Below are positions 35,629 through 47,399 of a stretch of DNA of 64,000 nucleotides, piece after piece. The position numbers were made by a program, and so were the translations under genes. Source of the DNA: Zychaea mexicana (taxonomy: Eukaryota > Mucoromycota > Mucoromycetes > Mucorales > Lichtheimiaceae); contig NW_026516743.1 in assembly GCF_025766255.1 (NCBI RefSeq), positions 148,526 through 212,525 on the forward strand, given 5' to 3'. The stretch's first letter is position 1. Each line of letters starts with the position of its first letter. The notes below the pieces were generated by a model, which saw only the letters and a list, made by a program, of their open reading frames with translations, had not been told where the DNA came from and did no database searches.

Positions 35629-36998
35629 CTACTTTAAGTATTCCATCGTCTTCAAAAATTTGCCAAATCGTTGCACCTCATCCACCAGCAACGCTCCACA
35701 CTCCAAGGCCGGAAAATGATCTCCCTAAAGATAGCAGAGAGTGAGCAAGAGAATACCATAGTGAAGCAAAAGCATATATGTACATACCATGTCGAGTTCG
35801 TTGTATTGCTGCAAATTGAAGTTTGCTTCAAGCCATTCGCGAGGGACCTACATAGTAAGATTCAGTCACCGTGCTGTCAGCTTGTTTGTTTAATGACAGT
35901 CGCACCATCTTTTATAAAGTAATACCTTGCTTAGATCAGCAGGGAAGCAGGACACTGCACTCGGGATGTTGACGTAAAGCGGGAACACCGCCTTCACTCC
36001 TGCATCATTGAAGGTTTCATAGTAGAAACGGATCGACGAGGAAATCGAATTTGTCAGCCAGAAGAGAGTGACTTGAGTGAGGAACTCGTCGGTGGTGATG
36101 GTGTCTGGCAACACGACACTGTCATCCTTGTTTTCAGGATATGACCAATTGTGGTACTTTTCGAGTAGCCAAGCTAAGTATTTATTGTGGCAGTTAGTGG
36201 GGAAAATGATCAATTACTGATGATAGATGGGGTTATGATGCATTTACCCAAAAGGCCCACTGGACTGTCAGTCAAACCATATGCTAAAGTGTACGGTCGT
36301 GTACTCTGGATGGCACAGTAACCAAGTTCAGGATCATTTTCAACGTCGACAAACGATCGGCCCTTGATTTTGGAAGAACCACGACCATAGACTGTGTCCA
36401 TACCGAGAGCGATGCTAGCCATAAACTTTGCCACCTTGAGTGGGTGGGACCATAGAAAACCGGGCGTTGGGATGGGTGGCATACATCCGGACGTGGCCGT
36501 GTGGAATCCCTTGCACTGCTGAGGATGCTTGACAGCGAGCCATTTGCCGACCATGGTGCCAAAGTCGGATCCGTGAACCACTTGAACAGATATGGGTATA
36601 CATTTATCAGCACATGCTCTTGGTATTGCATCCAACGAAACGGTCATATTTACTGTATTCATCGTAACCGAGTACTGATGTCATGAGCTTGTGAAAGATT
36701 TCACCGCTCTTTGAGCCACCGTGGCCGGGAAGTTTGGGTGCTTCTGAAAAGCCAAAGAACTTTGGATTTCCGCGCGGTAGTGATGCCACTTGTTCATTTC
36801 GGCACGCGCCTTTTCCCAGTTGTAGTCGTTGAGCCAGGCTTGAACGAGAGGCTCAACAGCTCGTCGAGGTGCACCATACTTCCAGCCGACATTCTTTTCG
36901 AGCTCGTTCGGATACTCAACGTTCTGTAGCTTTTCTTTGAGCGAAGCAAGACGCTGAGGTGGAATGGACGGGATTTTAAAAGGTTCGATGCTAGACAT
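35629..36998 (-). pseudogene. Epoxide hydrolase with internal deletion (copy 2)
   Basis: Same structure and same internal deletion between RAEIQ and FFGFSEAP as copy 1. One amino-acid change is seen near the N-terminus (EPFKIP versus EPFEIP). Upstream DNA keeps the X-box at 37183-37196. Confidence 0.82.
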
Positions 36999-37182
36999 GG
37001 GTCTTGTCTTATTCGTGTTGTGTGTGTGTGTGTCGACACAGAGAAGGAAAAAGGGCGTGTGTGAAAAAGAAAGAAAGAAAGAAAGGATCATTGCTTCATG
37101 CAAACCGAGCTGATATAAATAGATAACACACAAACCGCGTGGTGGACCGGAAGGGTTAAAAAGAGTACGCTATCAGCAACGG

Positions 37183-37196
37183 GTTGCCATGGTAAC
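37183..37196. promoter_or_regulatory. X-box (RFX-type) palindrome, copy 2
   Basis: Same GTTGCCATGGTAAC palindrome as at 28115-28128. Confidence 0.6.
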
Positions 37197-37464
37197 GAAG
37201 TCGCACGAACGCCGCAGCAGTCTGTTTAGGTAAATCTTACGCAGGGCTGCGGTGATGAATCCATTGATCAAAGACAGGTTCTTTTACATCACCACAAGGC
37301 AGCGGCATCAGTCATTTTTTTTATCAGAAAAACAACCCGTACGAAAATCCTCCTGCTCTTTTAATGTGCTCATCGTTCTTTCTTGGATCACAAGCACTGT
37401 GTGTAACAGGATCGACATGCTTCCTTATTCGGCACATTGTCGCGAGAGCATCTTTCACTGGTGC

Positions 37465-38767
37465 TTAGGGGCATATAGGGAAGTCGATTTTCAACCACAC
37501 TTAAACCATTCTGCTTTCTTTAATACATGTGAGCCCAAGCCGACTCTTCTTTGATGGCACAAAACCCTTTGCCTTTAAGAATAATCACACAAAACGTAGA
37601 TGTTGCTGGCACTGCCTGACAATTGGTTTGTCAAAGTTGACAGACTCTGATAGACTCGCTAAGATTATATGTGAGCCCGCTAGCAAAAGCTGGTCCGCTT
37701 GCAAAAGTTGGACTCGCCCAAAAAAAAATAATTGGGGAAAATTTAGCGAGTAAGCTGGACTTGCTTCAGATGCTATATTATTGTCATTTTCTTTTTTTTG
37801 TGTAAAAAGTGGGGAACGAATGGGAAAAGAAACTGATCATTCTTGAAAGAACTTTCAGCTCCCCACTCCTACTTCGAAAAGTAGAAGCACGATGTCAACC
37901 CGGCGATAGCTCGAAGGCCCCCGACACAGCTGGAATACCACTGCTGGCTTTATTCACCGCATCCAATTCGTTGAGAAACTTTTTTTCCGCAGCGAATGGC
38001 ACAATTTATGGGCAACGTCCGCTATTGAAGCGACTTGTGGGTCAATTTTCAAATTTCGCTTGCATCGCTTTAACCCCAATAGAGGCCCTTCCTGTCATGA
38101 CTATTCGTTGACCTCTACTCAATCCCTCAACATCTTTATCGTCAATCATCACCCAACTTATCAACCTTCATAAATATAAATGTAATCACTCGACTTGTTC
38201 CTTGTTCCTTTCTCATCATCTGGTCTCCTTGACCTTCCGATATTCTTCTTGCCTTGACCTAGATTCATCTCTCCTCTGTCTTTGGCTTGTCTTGTTTTGT
38301 CGTCGCTTCCGGCTCACTTTATGACGCATGCCCGTAAAACTAATTCAAGTGCCCGTGTATGATCCAGCCTTCGGATAAAGCTCTTCCAAGTGCATGTCAA
38401 CTGCAAGATTGTGTGAGAAACAATGAGTCTGTTTGTAAGGGATTCTCTCACTCTGTAACCTTTAACTACCAAGAATAACTTTACCACAATACCAGCCTTT
38501 TTTTATTAGTATATGTACAATATCAAAACTGACAATTACGTTAAACACACAATCTGAAACCTGTTTGAAAAACTAGGGCACATCGGTGTGCTTCTATGGG
38601 TAAATCTATCATAAGCGTTGGCTATCCAATTTGTCACTGGGGATTCTGCGAGATGATTGTTCTTCATAGGCAAGAAGTTTTTACCAGACAGCAGTGAGAG
38701 GTCGAACCTACGACCGTTTGAGCATGCTCAGAAAGGCTTCCCGAAATGGTTGCGCTAGCCCTGTTAG
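37465..38767. repeat. Tandem segmental duplication, partial copy 3 (element R only)
   Basis: The first 1.3 kb of the unit appears a third time, then similarity stops abruptly after GCGCTAGCCCTGTTAG near 38767. Compared with copies 1 and 2 it lacks about 21 bp near 38750 and has several private substitutions (for example GCTGGCACTGCCTGAC near 37607-37622). Confidence 0.95.
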
Positions 38768-39519
38768 TCGATTTTAATTCGCACAGTACCGGTTGCTCGT
38801 ATGCTGCTGCCGATCTCACCTCGAATGCTCATACTGTATCGGCGTGTTTTACGTAGGCATAACTGGAGAATCGGCATTAAGGCAACCGCCAAGCGTTGCT
38901 AGTATGTCTTCCATGAAACGGAACAGGTAACCTTGGGCATGGCATCATTATACTGTATGATACAACCCCGTTGAATATGAAGCAGTTATTAATGATTCAT
39001 TCTCTGCCCTAGTTTTCTTTGGATGCGAGTACCTTTCTTTTCTCTCCCACCCGGCCCCATTTTGTCCTTTTGCAAAATTTGGATGGGCGGAATGGACACT
39101 ATTAATATTCTCGTATCATAGAAACCGGAGTCGACCTTATGTTGATTAAGGAAGAACAGCAAAGTATCGTATTTGGTGAATCCCAGCCATAATGATGGAT
39201 CATATGTGCTGTTATCAAAGCACCTTTGACAACAGCACCTTCACATAAAAAGAGGTAGCACTGTTAGCTTTTGCTATAATTATCTTGTTCATGATGCTCT
39301 TTGCCTTTGCTGATATGCCGTGGGAGTTGGCCACCTGATTATGCGTTTGCAGGTATTCCCTCGGTTGCGTGCCGTACTTCATCTCCATAAACTGGTCCCT
39401 CCGCTTCGCTGCGTGTCACATTTGTCCTTCAGGAGCGAGTTTACTGGGGCTCTACCCCAGTGTTCCTGAAACAATGCTTCAAATAAGATCTTTCAAAAGT
39501 GCTGTGTGTACAATTTTTC
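38768..39519. other. Right flank of the duplication, no gene seen
   Basis: Sequence is unrelated to the unit. A GC-rich stretch near 39395-39470 does not extend the Helitron frame recognisably. I see no CTRR end with a preceding hairpin. Confidence 0.45.
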
Positions 39520-40690
39520 TCATATTTTTATTTTTTTATTTCGTGAAAAGGATGTGGCAGCAGCTTCCTGGAACGTCGCATATGTTGTGCCCTCATATTG
39601 ACGCAGGGAAAGAAAGCCAGTAGGGCCGCGAACAAACAGCAAAAGCAGACGAAGGCAATATTGTGCCATGTTTGGAAGCGAAGCATGGTATATACGCGTG
39701 ACAACATTTTGGACAGGAGGGTTGGTTCGAGGGTTCCAACGGCGATTTCTGTTGTTCCAGGTGTAGTGGCGAGGGATTTCCGAGTAAAGATACTCTTCTA
39801 TTGCACGATTTTCGCTGTAAAGACGGAAAAAGGCAGGAAGCTTGGTGCCGGATTCTGCTGCGTCACGGGCTGCTCGAACCTCTTGTGGAGTCATATCATC
39901 ACGGAGATTGACGATCTGTTCGCCTGGCAGATGAAGATCCAGACGCACGACGGTTGGATAGTGCATATGCACATCAAACTCGAACGTACGATGGATAGCT
40001 TCGCACGGACCAATGTATCGAGCGTTTTGAGACTGCTCTACTTCATTGACCGGCTCGGCAGCGGCATTATCGGTATTGGTGGCGGTTGCGGTGGTTTGGA
40101 TTTGTGCTCGGTCGGTGCCCTTGGTGATGTATTTGCACAAATACTTGATGGCGCGGTTGGATGTGCAGATTTCAACGTTAATGTGTACATCGTACTTGTG
40201 GCTAAGGTAGGGGTTGTACGGCACAACATGTCGGTTGTCGGCGAGAAAGTCGGAAGTAGGGAAGAGGTGGCGGTTTTGGTGATTTTTAAGGCGTCGGTAG
40301 ATGGGATATCCATCTCGGTTTGACGCGTGTCTCGTTGTTGAATGGCTTTGGATAGCCTTGTGAGCACCGGTTATCCTTCATGCACACAGCATCGGTGCCT
40401 GGACCACATGGGCCGTGTATCATGCATGCTGTCACCGTGCGATACACTGTGGTTGTGTGAGTGGATCTAGGTGTAGTAGCAGGAGTAGGAGCTGTAGGAT
40501 CCTCAACGACATTCTACCCGCCATTCCATTTTTTCCACTTAAACAAACTGTAACAGTAAATTTCAAATGTGGCCTTAAACATTCATTGCCTATTCTACGG
40601 CGAACGTTGCGAGAATGAAGTGGACATGGCCCATTAGTGTCATTCGAGCCACAGTGACAGTCTTGGTTAACTTCAGATTGTTTCAATACA
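39520..40690 (-). mobile_element. Decayed Helitron Rep (RepHel) fragment
   Basis: The minus strand reads DCHCGSNDTNGPCPLHSRN (zinc-knuckle-like), then MIHGPCGPGTDAVCMKDNRC with PKPFNNETR. After a frame break it continues NRDGYPIYRRLKNHQNRH, NRHVVPYNPYLSHKYDVHIN, AIKYLCKYITKG, ARYIGPCEAIHRTFEF, YSEIPRHYTWNNRNRRWNPR, and VRGPTGFLSLRQYEGTTYA. These are hallmark strings of the Helitron-like N-terminal and Rep-to-helicase linker region of eukaryotic rolling-circle transposons. The frame breaks between NNETR and NRDGYP (near 40320), and the ORF stops at 39520 before any helicase motif. It is therefore a truncated, dead fragment. No terminal TC or CTRR hairpin was found. It lies about 0.75 kb from the right edge of the tandem array. 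Confidence 0.88.
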
Positions 40691-41543
40691 AGAAAGAAAA
40701 GTTAATTAGTACACTTGAGTCTTTTAAACAGTCTGTCAGAATCTCAGGCAAGAATCTTCGGCAAGGCTCGAAGATGCTCAATGATTTTCATGAATAGACC
40801 TTTCAAGTGTCGTTTACGGAAGATTGAAGCAGTAACACACCTTTTGCGAACTCATAGTAAAATTACAATAGTAGTAGAGAGAAACAACAAAGTTAAAGTG
40901 TAAACGTTCCTGAGAAACACGCGTGTGCGGGCAAAAAGATTATATATTGGTGATGCTAATTTCCAAATATGGACTTACGCTGAGAATGAATCGTAACGAC
41001 CTCTCTTTCAGAGTAGAGATAGAAGATGTAATAATTCCTTCTCCTTCGCAATTAGAAGTGTTGTATATCCACACCATTTTCCCCTACCTCGAGTTTCTAG
41101 TAATAATTGGAATAATATAGCCGAGGGTTTTCACTTAATATATCAGCATCATCTCTACCAGATGTGTTCATCTTTTGATCGAAGTGGCTGGTTTATGAGA
41201 CGCTAATGACGAGTAAAGCATCCCAGGCATGTATTAATGATGTATGAAGTGAAATAAGCAGGTGAGGGTTGTCAGCATAGCAACAGCATGACCAACACCT
41301 GATTTTGAGGAAAGTGCTGCCACAGACTTTGTATGTTCACACTCTAATATTATCAAAGTAACATCACTTATCTTCGAAGTGTCATTGATGTCCTAGTTTA
41401 AGCAGAATGAATGAGAATAACCGAGCCAAGTTTTCCACTCCATCGCACCAACCCCAAAACAGCAAATGTTCGTATTGAAATCTCGCACGAGCTGGATGTC
41501 AGTAACAACCAGATCAAAGGAGTACAATTCTTTATTATATCGT
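40691..41543. other. Intergenic, 3' side of RPL15
   Basis: AT-rich; no coding frame I can support. Part is RPL15 3' UTR. Confidence 0.5.
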
Positions 41544-42238
41544 TTAACGGTAACGACGGAGAGACAAGGTGTTGTTGCGCTTCCAGGTAGCACGGCGACC
41601 ACTGCCACTTGTCTTGGTGAAACGGTGACCCTTGTTCTTGCCACGGCTCTTCTTGCCAATGGCGGTAAGACCACGGGCTTCACGGCGCTTGTGAACGGGG
41701 TTGACGATCCAGTTAATGCGGGGATCGCGGCGGATGACCTTGTGCGAGGGATCGACAAGAATGACCTCAAAGTACTTGTAGGTAGCGTCCTGGTTGATCC
41801 AGTACGAGTTGAGGACACGCAAGTTGCCGCAACGACGGCCGATACGCTCTTCGGCGGTGGAACGGAGCGAGCGCTGGTACTTGAGCTGGTTGACACCCTC
41901 GTGGACGGGCTTACCGTAAGTGGCACCCTTGGGGACGGGTTTCTTGCGGCCACCACGACGGACGCGGATACGGTAGATGACATAGCCCTGCTTGGCCTTG
42001 TAGCCAAGACGGCGAGCCTTGTCAGGGCGCGAAGGACGCGAGGCACGGTGAATAACGTTCAACTGACGGAATTCCCAGCAGCGGACACGGAGCAAGAAAC
42101 GGAACACATCCGACTGCTTCTTTCTGTAAAGCTCCTCGAGATACTTGTAGGCTACAAGATGCAATTGATAGAGTGAGTAGATGAATCAAGCTGAGTTTAA
42201 GTAATTGGAGTGAGATTAAGTAGATGCTTACCACCCAT
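41544..42238 (-). CDS. RPL15: 60S ribosomal protein L15 (eL15)
   Basis: Structural protein of the large ribosomal subunit. Exon 1 carries only 7 coding bases (ATGGGTG, 42232-42238). After an 80-bp intron, exon 2 is 41544-42151; together they give 204 residues, the family's usual length. It begins [19 protein letters not shown], includes [18 protein letters not shown] and [18 protein letters not shown], and ends [10 protein letters not shown] pyrimidine-rich TTTATTTTAG acceptor just upstream of the start suggests a 5' UTR intron, common in ribosomal protein genes. The upstream same-strand ORF ends only about 49 bp before this start codon, so the transcripts probably overlap. Confidence 0.97.
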
Positions 42239-42286
42239 GATATATCAAACCTAAAATAAAATCCGAATAATAAAAGAACAATCAAA

Positions 42287-42723
42287 TCAGTACTCAATGC
42301 ACTCTTCGCAATCGAGCAAATAAGCAGCATGAACAGTCGGGTGAATGTCTGTAAAGTTATGTGAGCAGTAGCTTTCGGCAGTGCGGATCATTGTAATTTC
42401 TTCGGTTGCAATCGAGTAAATTCGAAACGTATTGGTGCCACAAACGATGTCGTTGCCGTGACCGATTATTGCGTATCCATGGTAATCCATCCTTTCATCC
42501 ATACATCCCAACTGTTCATCTGCCCATCCATTCTGTAAACCCATCCATCCGTCCGTCGATCACGTCAACTGACACTCACCTTGTACTGACGTACGAAAAG
42601 AGGGAGAGCATACATCCCACTCAATGGGCATTTTGAGACTGGTCGAAATTTCCAACTCCGGATATCTCGGTTGAAATGCAGTAAATTAGACCATCTTAAA
42701 TGTTCATAGATGCTTTTCAGGCT
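42287..42723 (-). CDS. Unassigned ORF directly upstream of RPL15
   Basis: Exon about 42580-42720 (LKSIYEHLRWSNLLHFNRDI, then MYALPLFVRQYK from a possible start at 42615), a 47-bp intron, then exon 42287-42532 (NGWADEQLGCMDERMDYHG, YAIIGHGNDIVCGTNTFRIY, TAESYCSHNFTDIHPTVHA, ending DCEECIEY). The phase is consistent across the intron and the composition is protein-like. No family is recognised. The 5' end is unclear: translation may start at 42615 (93 residues) or in an upstream exon. It overlaps the region expected to hold the RPL15 promoter and 5' leader, so it could be a separate gene or a relic. Confidence 0.4.
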
Positions 42724-43071
42724 GTTGTAAGCGGGCGCCGTTGATTACATTTAACTCGCCAAAAACAGAACAAAAAGTCATAGAGAAATCCATGGCATAA
42801 GACGGTGAATATCAAGAGACAATCAGTCACAGACAGACAAGCAAGAACATCAATCATTTCGTAATAAAAGAAGTACTCGATAGTTGAGGAACAGAAGGAT
42901 GTACAGGTTGCTCAAACCTGATGGTTTATATGTTATTGATTTGAAAGATAAATGGAAAAAAAATGACACCAAACAGTGGAGAATATCAAACAAGGAAAGA
43001 GAAAAAAAACAAAATACACACAACAACAAAAAAGGGCCCATGATCAGATTAAATCTTATGTTTCGTTCCAT
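42724..43071. other. Intergenic, no gene seen
   Basis: 3' flank of the Not4 gene; A-rich runs near 42955-43035. Confidence 0.5.
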
Positions 43072-46000
43072 TTACATTCCATCATGTCTTACGCCATTTC
43101 CGCCAGGAAACAGGCCTGGTGGGAAATTAGCGGGGCCAGTTCCGTTCCTTGGTCTAAAGCCCATTTCAATCTGCATTGGGATCGGGAGAGGAGGATGTGG
43201 TGGTTGCGGCGGCATCGGCATCATTCCAGGCGGAGGATCCTGCATATGATGGTGCTGATAGTGAGGAGGAGGAGGAGGCATTCCACCCATATAACCCGGC
43301 ATGAATGGAGGGGGAGGCGGTGGGGGCGGTTGATGATGATGGAAAGGCATGGGAGGCGGTGGTGGTTGGTGTTGGTGTTGGTGTTGGTGTTGTTGCTGTG
43401 GCGAGTGTTGCTGCTGCTGATGTTCCATAAACATCAACGGCTTTGGTGCCATCTCCCTTCCAAAAGGATCCTCAGCTGGCGAGCGCATCGCTTGGTTCAA
43501 CAGCATTGGTGGTGGTTCCCGATGTTGCTGGGGCTGAGGTGGCGGTTGTTGTCCACCAAGAAGTTGTAAGAGCGTGTTTTGCGATTCAGTCATATCCGGT
43601 GCCTTCTTTTCGCCACTCATACGCACAGACATGATTGCTGGATCCTGGAACGGCAAGGATGCTGTATTTTTTTATGCGTTAGATAGCAAGTTCGATAGTA
43701 AAACATTCCACTCTTATTGCTTCGCTAAACTACCTTTTCGTGGTGCTTCTTCCATAGGCATGTGCATAGGCGCGCCGCCCGGCGCTGTAGCAGCAGCCTT
43801 GCGAAGAAATTCTCCAAAAAAGTTCTGTGCTTCCTGCTTAACATTCCCACCAGCTTCCTCTTCCTCTTGAGTCCGTTCATGTTCATCCTCAGGGTAGGCG
43901 TCATCGGGCTTGTGTGTTGCTCCATTGCTTGCAAAGAATATCTTTTCTTCCGCATGGGGGGACATGTTGAAACGCTCCAACTCTCTCGGGTGTTCGTTGT
44001 TGGACTGATTGTTAAACTCAAATCTTGGCTGCACATGCTGAGTTTCAGAGGGTCGTCGATGGAGCAAAAACTCTGGTTCGTCGTGTCCGGGGGTGTGAGG
44101 CTTGTTGGATAGAGGCATATTATCGTCACGCATGGGACCAAAGCTGATATTCACATTTGGCAACAAAGCCCGTAAATCATCCTGCATTGTTCGCAGAGAT
44201 TCGTTGTGAACGTTGTTGTTTTGCTGAAGCTGCTGCTGCTGCTGCTGTTGCTGCATGTGCATATCACGCATGCCTTGTTCAATGCTTGCCATGCCGGATT
44301 TGTCAACCATCGGTGGGTTGAGTCCAGGTGGCATGTTCATGAACTCTGGACGATGCATCATAGGCGCCGGGGGTAGTCCAAACATGCCAGGCGGAGGACC
44401 TTGCGGTGGTGGTGGCGGTGGCGGAGGCGTGCCTGATGCATGGAAATCGGGCGATACGCCAAACATCGGAGGAGGTCGAGGAGCGAAACCGGGGAAAAGA
44501 CCAGATGCTTCAAGCATCTGCTGTGAGTGCTGCAGTCGTCGTGCTGCTGCGGGATCTTGGCCATTAAACGGATCAAAGTTATGCGCTCGCCATTCTGGCG
44601 GGCCGTGGATGCCTGGTGGCGGTCCGTGCGCATGGCCGCCATCAAATGGCAGTCCCAGATCCTGAAACAGTGACGATGGTGGATGCTGAGCGGGTGGACG
44701 ATCGAACTCTTCCATGGGACGCTCAGGCGAGCCAGATACCAATTCTTCGTTAATGAGTGCCGAAAACCGTTCCATTGCAAGCAGTGGTGACGTGAAACCA
44801 TGGTCGTCTTCTTGTACCTTTTCCGAACGCTCGAGCTCGTCCAGAACATTGTACTGATGTTCATCGTGTGCATCTCTCATCGCATCGTATTCTGAATCAA
44901 GATCACCCTTTAAGCTGGAGAGTCCGCCTTCCATGTCAAAAGCATCCTCACTATTCCTGTCATCACTATCAAGCATAACACTTCCAAGGATGTAATTCGC
45001 AAATGACGGCTTATCCACAGTATCAGGTGATACTTTAAATTGGTCAAACGCCGCCGTCTTATCCTCGACTGGAATAGCTGCATCGGCTGATGGATCACGT
45101 CGCTCGATATCCTCGCTTTGGTGATGGTCGTCGACATTCGAATCCAACGGTGCCATCTGAACATCCTCCTTTTCTTCCACAACCGTCTCCTCCTTCTTGA
45201 GCCGTGCCGATGCAGCGGCCTCTTCTGGTTTCGATTCTGGCACAATCGATTCTTCATAAGGCGATTCTTCACGCAGTGGCTCTGCTTCTGCTCGTGATTT
45301 CTGTTCTGCAGCTTCATCTGTTCCCTCATGACGTTCTTCATCCGTATCCATAGCATCGATCTCTTTCGAGGGACCAGAAACCACTTTTGTAGATGACTCA
45401 GATTCAATTTGAGCGGATGAGGGTGTAGCAGTAGTGGCGGCGGCGGCGGTAGCAGCAGATGGAGCCGAAGGTTCTGAACAGGGCTTGGTGCTTTGCGATT
45501 GCATCTGAATTGGTTTCCACGGTGACTCTTGTTGCTGTTGTTGCCGATGAATTTGGGCAGACAAGGCGCTCTCTGTCTGCACCGTCTCCTTTTGCTGTTT
45601 CTTGCCGGGTTTACCAGAAGGACGCACCCCTTCTTCAAAATCTTCCAGTCGAATCATCTTGGATTTCATTTTTTTCTCCTTCTTTCGCGGAATCGCTGGA
45701 GAATGCTTTGGCTTTTGCGACGCGTTTAATGCATCCGACAGCGATGGACCGAAATTCGTGGGAGTCGCCACGCTCTCGTGGCTAGATGCGAGATTATTCG
45801 CCCCTTTGCCCCACGATGCAGCTGCCGGGAGCGCAGGTTTCTTTTCGATCGGAATCGGTTTGGAGGCTTTTTCTAAGACAGTTTTGTTCTTTGTCTGTTC
45901 AGAAGCAGATGACGAAGGTTTCGGTTGTGCTGGTTGCGTTGGTGTTGTTGTCGTAGCTGCTGCTGGTGTTGATACTGGGACGGATGACGATGATGATGCT

Positions 46001-47399
46001 GATGCTAACACAGGCTCGGCCTTGGGTTCAGGTTCCGGTATCTCAGCAGGCGGTTCCGGCGCAACAGGGGGAGGAGGAGGTGGTGGGACGACTTTTGGTA
46101 TAGGTGCCCAAGCACTTTTGCGAGGTGGTTCCGGCTGAGTATCGTTTGACGTTGAAGATCGCACTATTGGCTTTGGAGGCACTTGTGATGTCGTTGCTGT
46201 TCCAGCTGCTACCGTAGACGAGCCGGTTGCTCCACTTGCTGTAGTAGTTGATGTCGAACAGGTCGGCGTTATTCGTTTGTTGGGATACGTCTGATTTCCC
46301 GATCCGCTAGGGTGTTTACTACACATACACACAATCGAGCAACTTCAGTAAAGAGTGTTACTACAAGTGGACAATCAAAATAGCGCATATTACCCGATGT
46401 TCAAGCTGTCCTTGGTGTAACTGTCCACATCCTCCCCAGGCTCGTGCAAGTACATGCAATTCAGGTTCGGGCATGACATGTGCCGTAAATAATACGTGCA
46501 ATACTTAGTGGTACCGTAGGACGCCCTTAACGTAAGCATATATCAGTACTCATTAAACTCTTGTATCCCTAATTTTGTAAGTATATACCTTAGTGAGCGA
46601 CCTTCACACGTAGATCCATTAATTCCACTGATTGCTTTAGCAGCATCTTCTTTGCGACAGTACGTGACATAGATACCCACGGACGAAGACGACTGACTGC
46701 CTGTTTGCTGTGTAGACCGTTTGGAGACGACGAGCTTGGCGATTTTCCCGTACTTTTTGAAAAACTCGTTCTAAGCATAAGCAACCAAACAAACAATTAA
46801 TTATTAGCGAGAGGGGTAGAAGTACGGGAAGGGGAGGGGGAGACTAAATTATAAAATAAGGGAAATACTGATTCAATGTATGATATCTACTACTACTATT
46901 AATACTAATCATTGTATTCGTCATACCTCCACACTCGCATATTTTGAGCTCAGGCCAAGTACGTAAACTAGATTCTTCTGCACGACTCTGACATTGGACA
47001 AATGACGTCGATTCGAGTCCTTCATGTCTTTGTGCTGTCGTTCTTTCTCCTTCTTTTCCTTTTTGAGACGCACAATCTCGTCAGCGCTCACAGGTATGAA
47101 CTGGGCGATCTGATCGCTGTACTGGCGTCTACAAGCGGGACATCGTCCGTTGAGGTTGGATTTAATATGATGCCAGCAGAAACGACAAATCTATTTATTT
47201 GCGATTTCTCTTAAACGTTAGAATGTATAAAAAGAAGCCTCTCTGATAGTCGAGGCAAAGCAAACTAATAATTTCTGCTTCGTTTTATTTTTGGCCTTTT
47301 TACCTGGTATCCACAAGGACAAGGGCGAAAATTGCGATCGGCAATGTCGAACTCCTCCATGCACAGAGGGCAATCCAAATCATCGTCGTCCGAAACCAT
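43072..47399 (-). CDS. NOT4: Not4/CNOT4-type E3 ubiquitin ligase of the CCR4-NOT complex
   Basis: About 1,290 residues in six exons: 47304-47399, 46927-47190, 46589-46770, about 46390-46525, about 43740-46323 and about 43072-43660. The N-terminus is the C4C4 RING of Not4: DDLDCPLCMEEFD, FRPCPCGYQICRFCWHHI, GRCPACRRQYSD. A coiled stretch follows (IVRLKKEKKEKERQHKDMKD), then an RRM (VVQKNLVYVLGLSSKYAS, GKIAKLVVSKR, GIYVTYCRKEDAAKAI), then a CCCH zinc finger (KYCTYYLRHMSCPNLNCMYL). Not4 ubiquitinates ribosomal and other proteins and links mRNA decay with translation quality control. The remaining thousand or so residues are low-complexity (Pro, Gln, His, Ala, Ser), much longer than the C-terminal region of yeast Not4 (587 residues overall). 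The N-terminal call is secure; the last intron is less certain. Confidence 0.95.

Larger units (their letters stand above)
28397..37464. repeat. Tandem segmental duplication, copy 2 (about 9.07 kb)
   Basis: Second full copy, directly abutting copy 1 with no spacer. It carries the same genes in the same order. It shares several variants with partial copy 3 and not copy 1 (CTAAGATT, GTGAGCCCGC and TTCTTGAAAG within R), so copies 2 and 3 are closer relatives within R. Confidence 0.97.

Noticed and set aside
39598..40323. Plus-strand ORF of 241 codons
   Set aside because: It is antisense to the Helitron Rep fragment, whose minus-strand family motifs are unmistakable.
41466..42176. Plus-strand ORF of 236 codons over RPL15
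   Set aside because: Antisense shadow of a highly conserved ribosomal protein gene with strong codon bias.
45602..46138. Plus-strand Gly/Ala-rich ORF over the Not4 exon
   Set aside because: Antisense of low-complexity Pro/Ala/Ser coding sequence.
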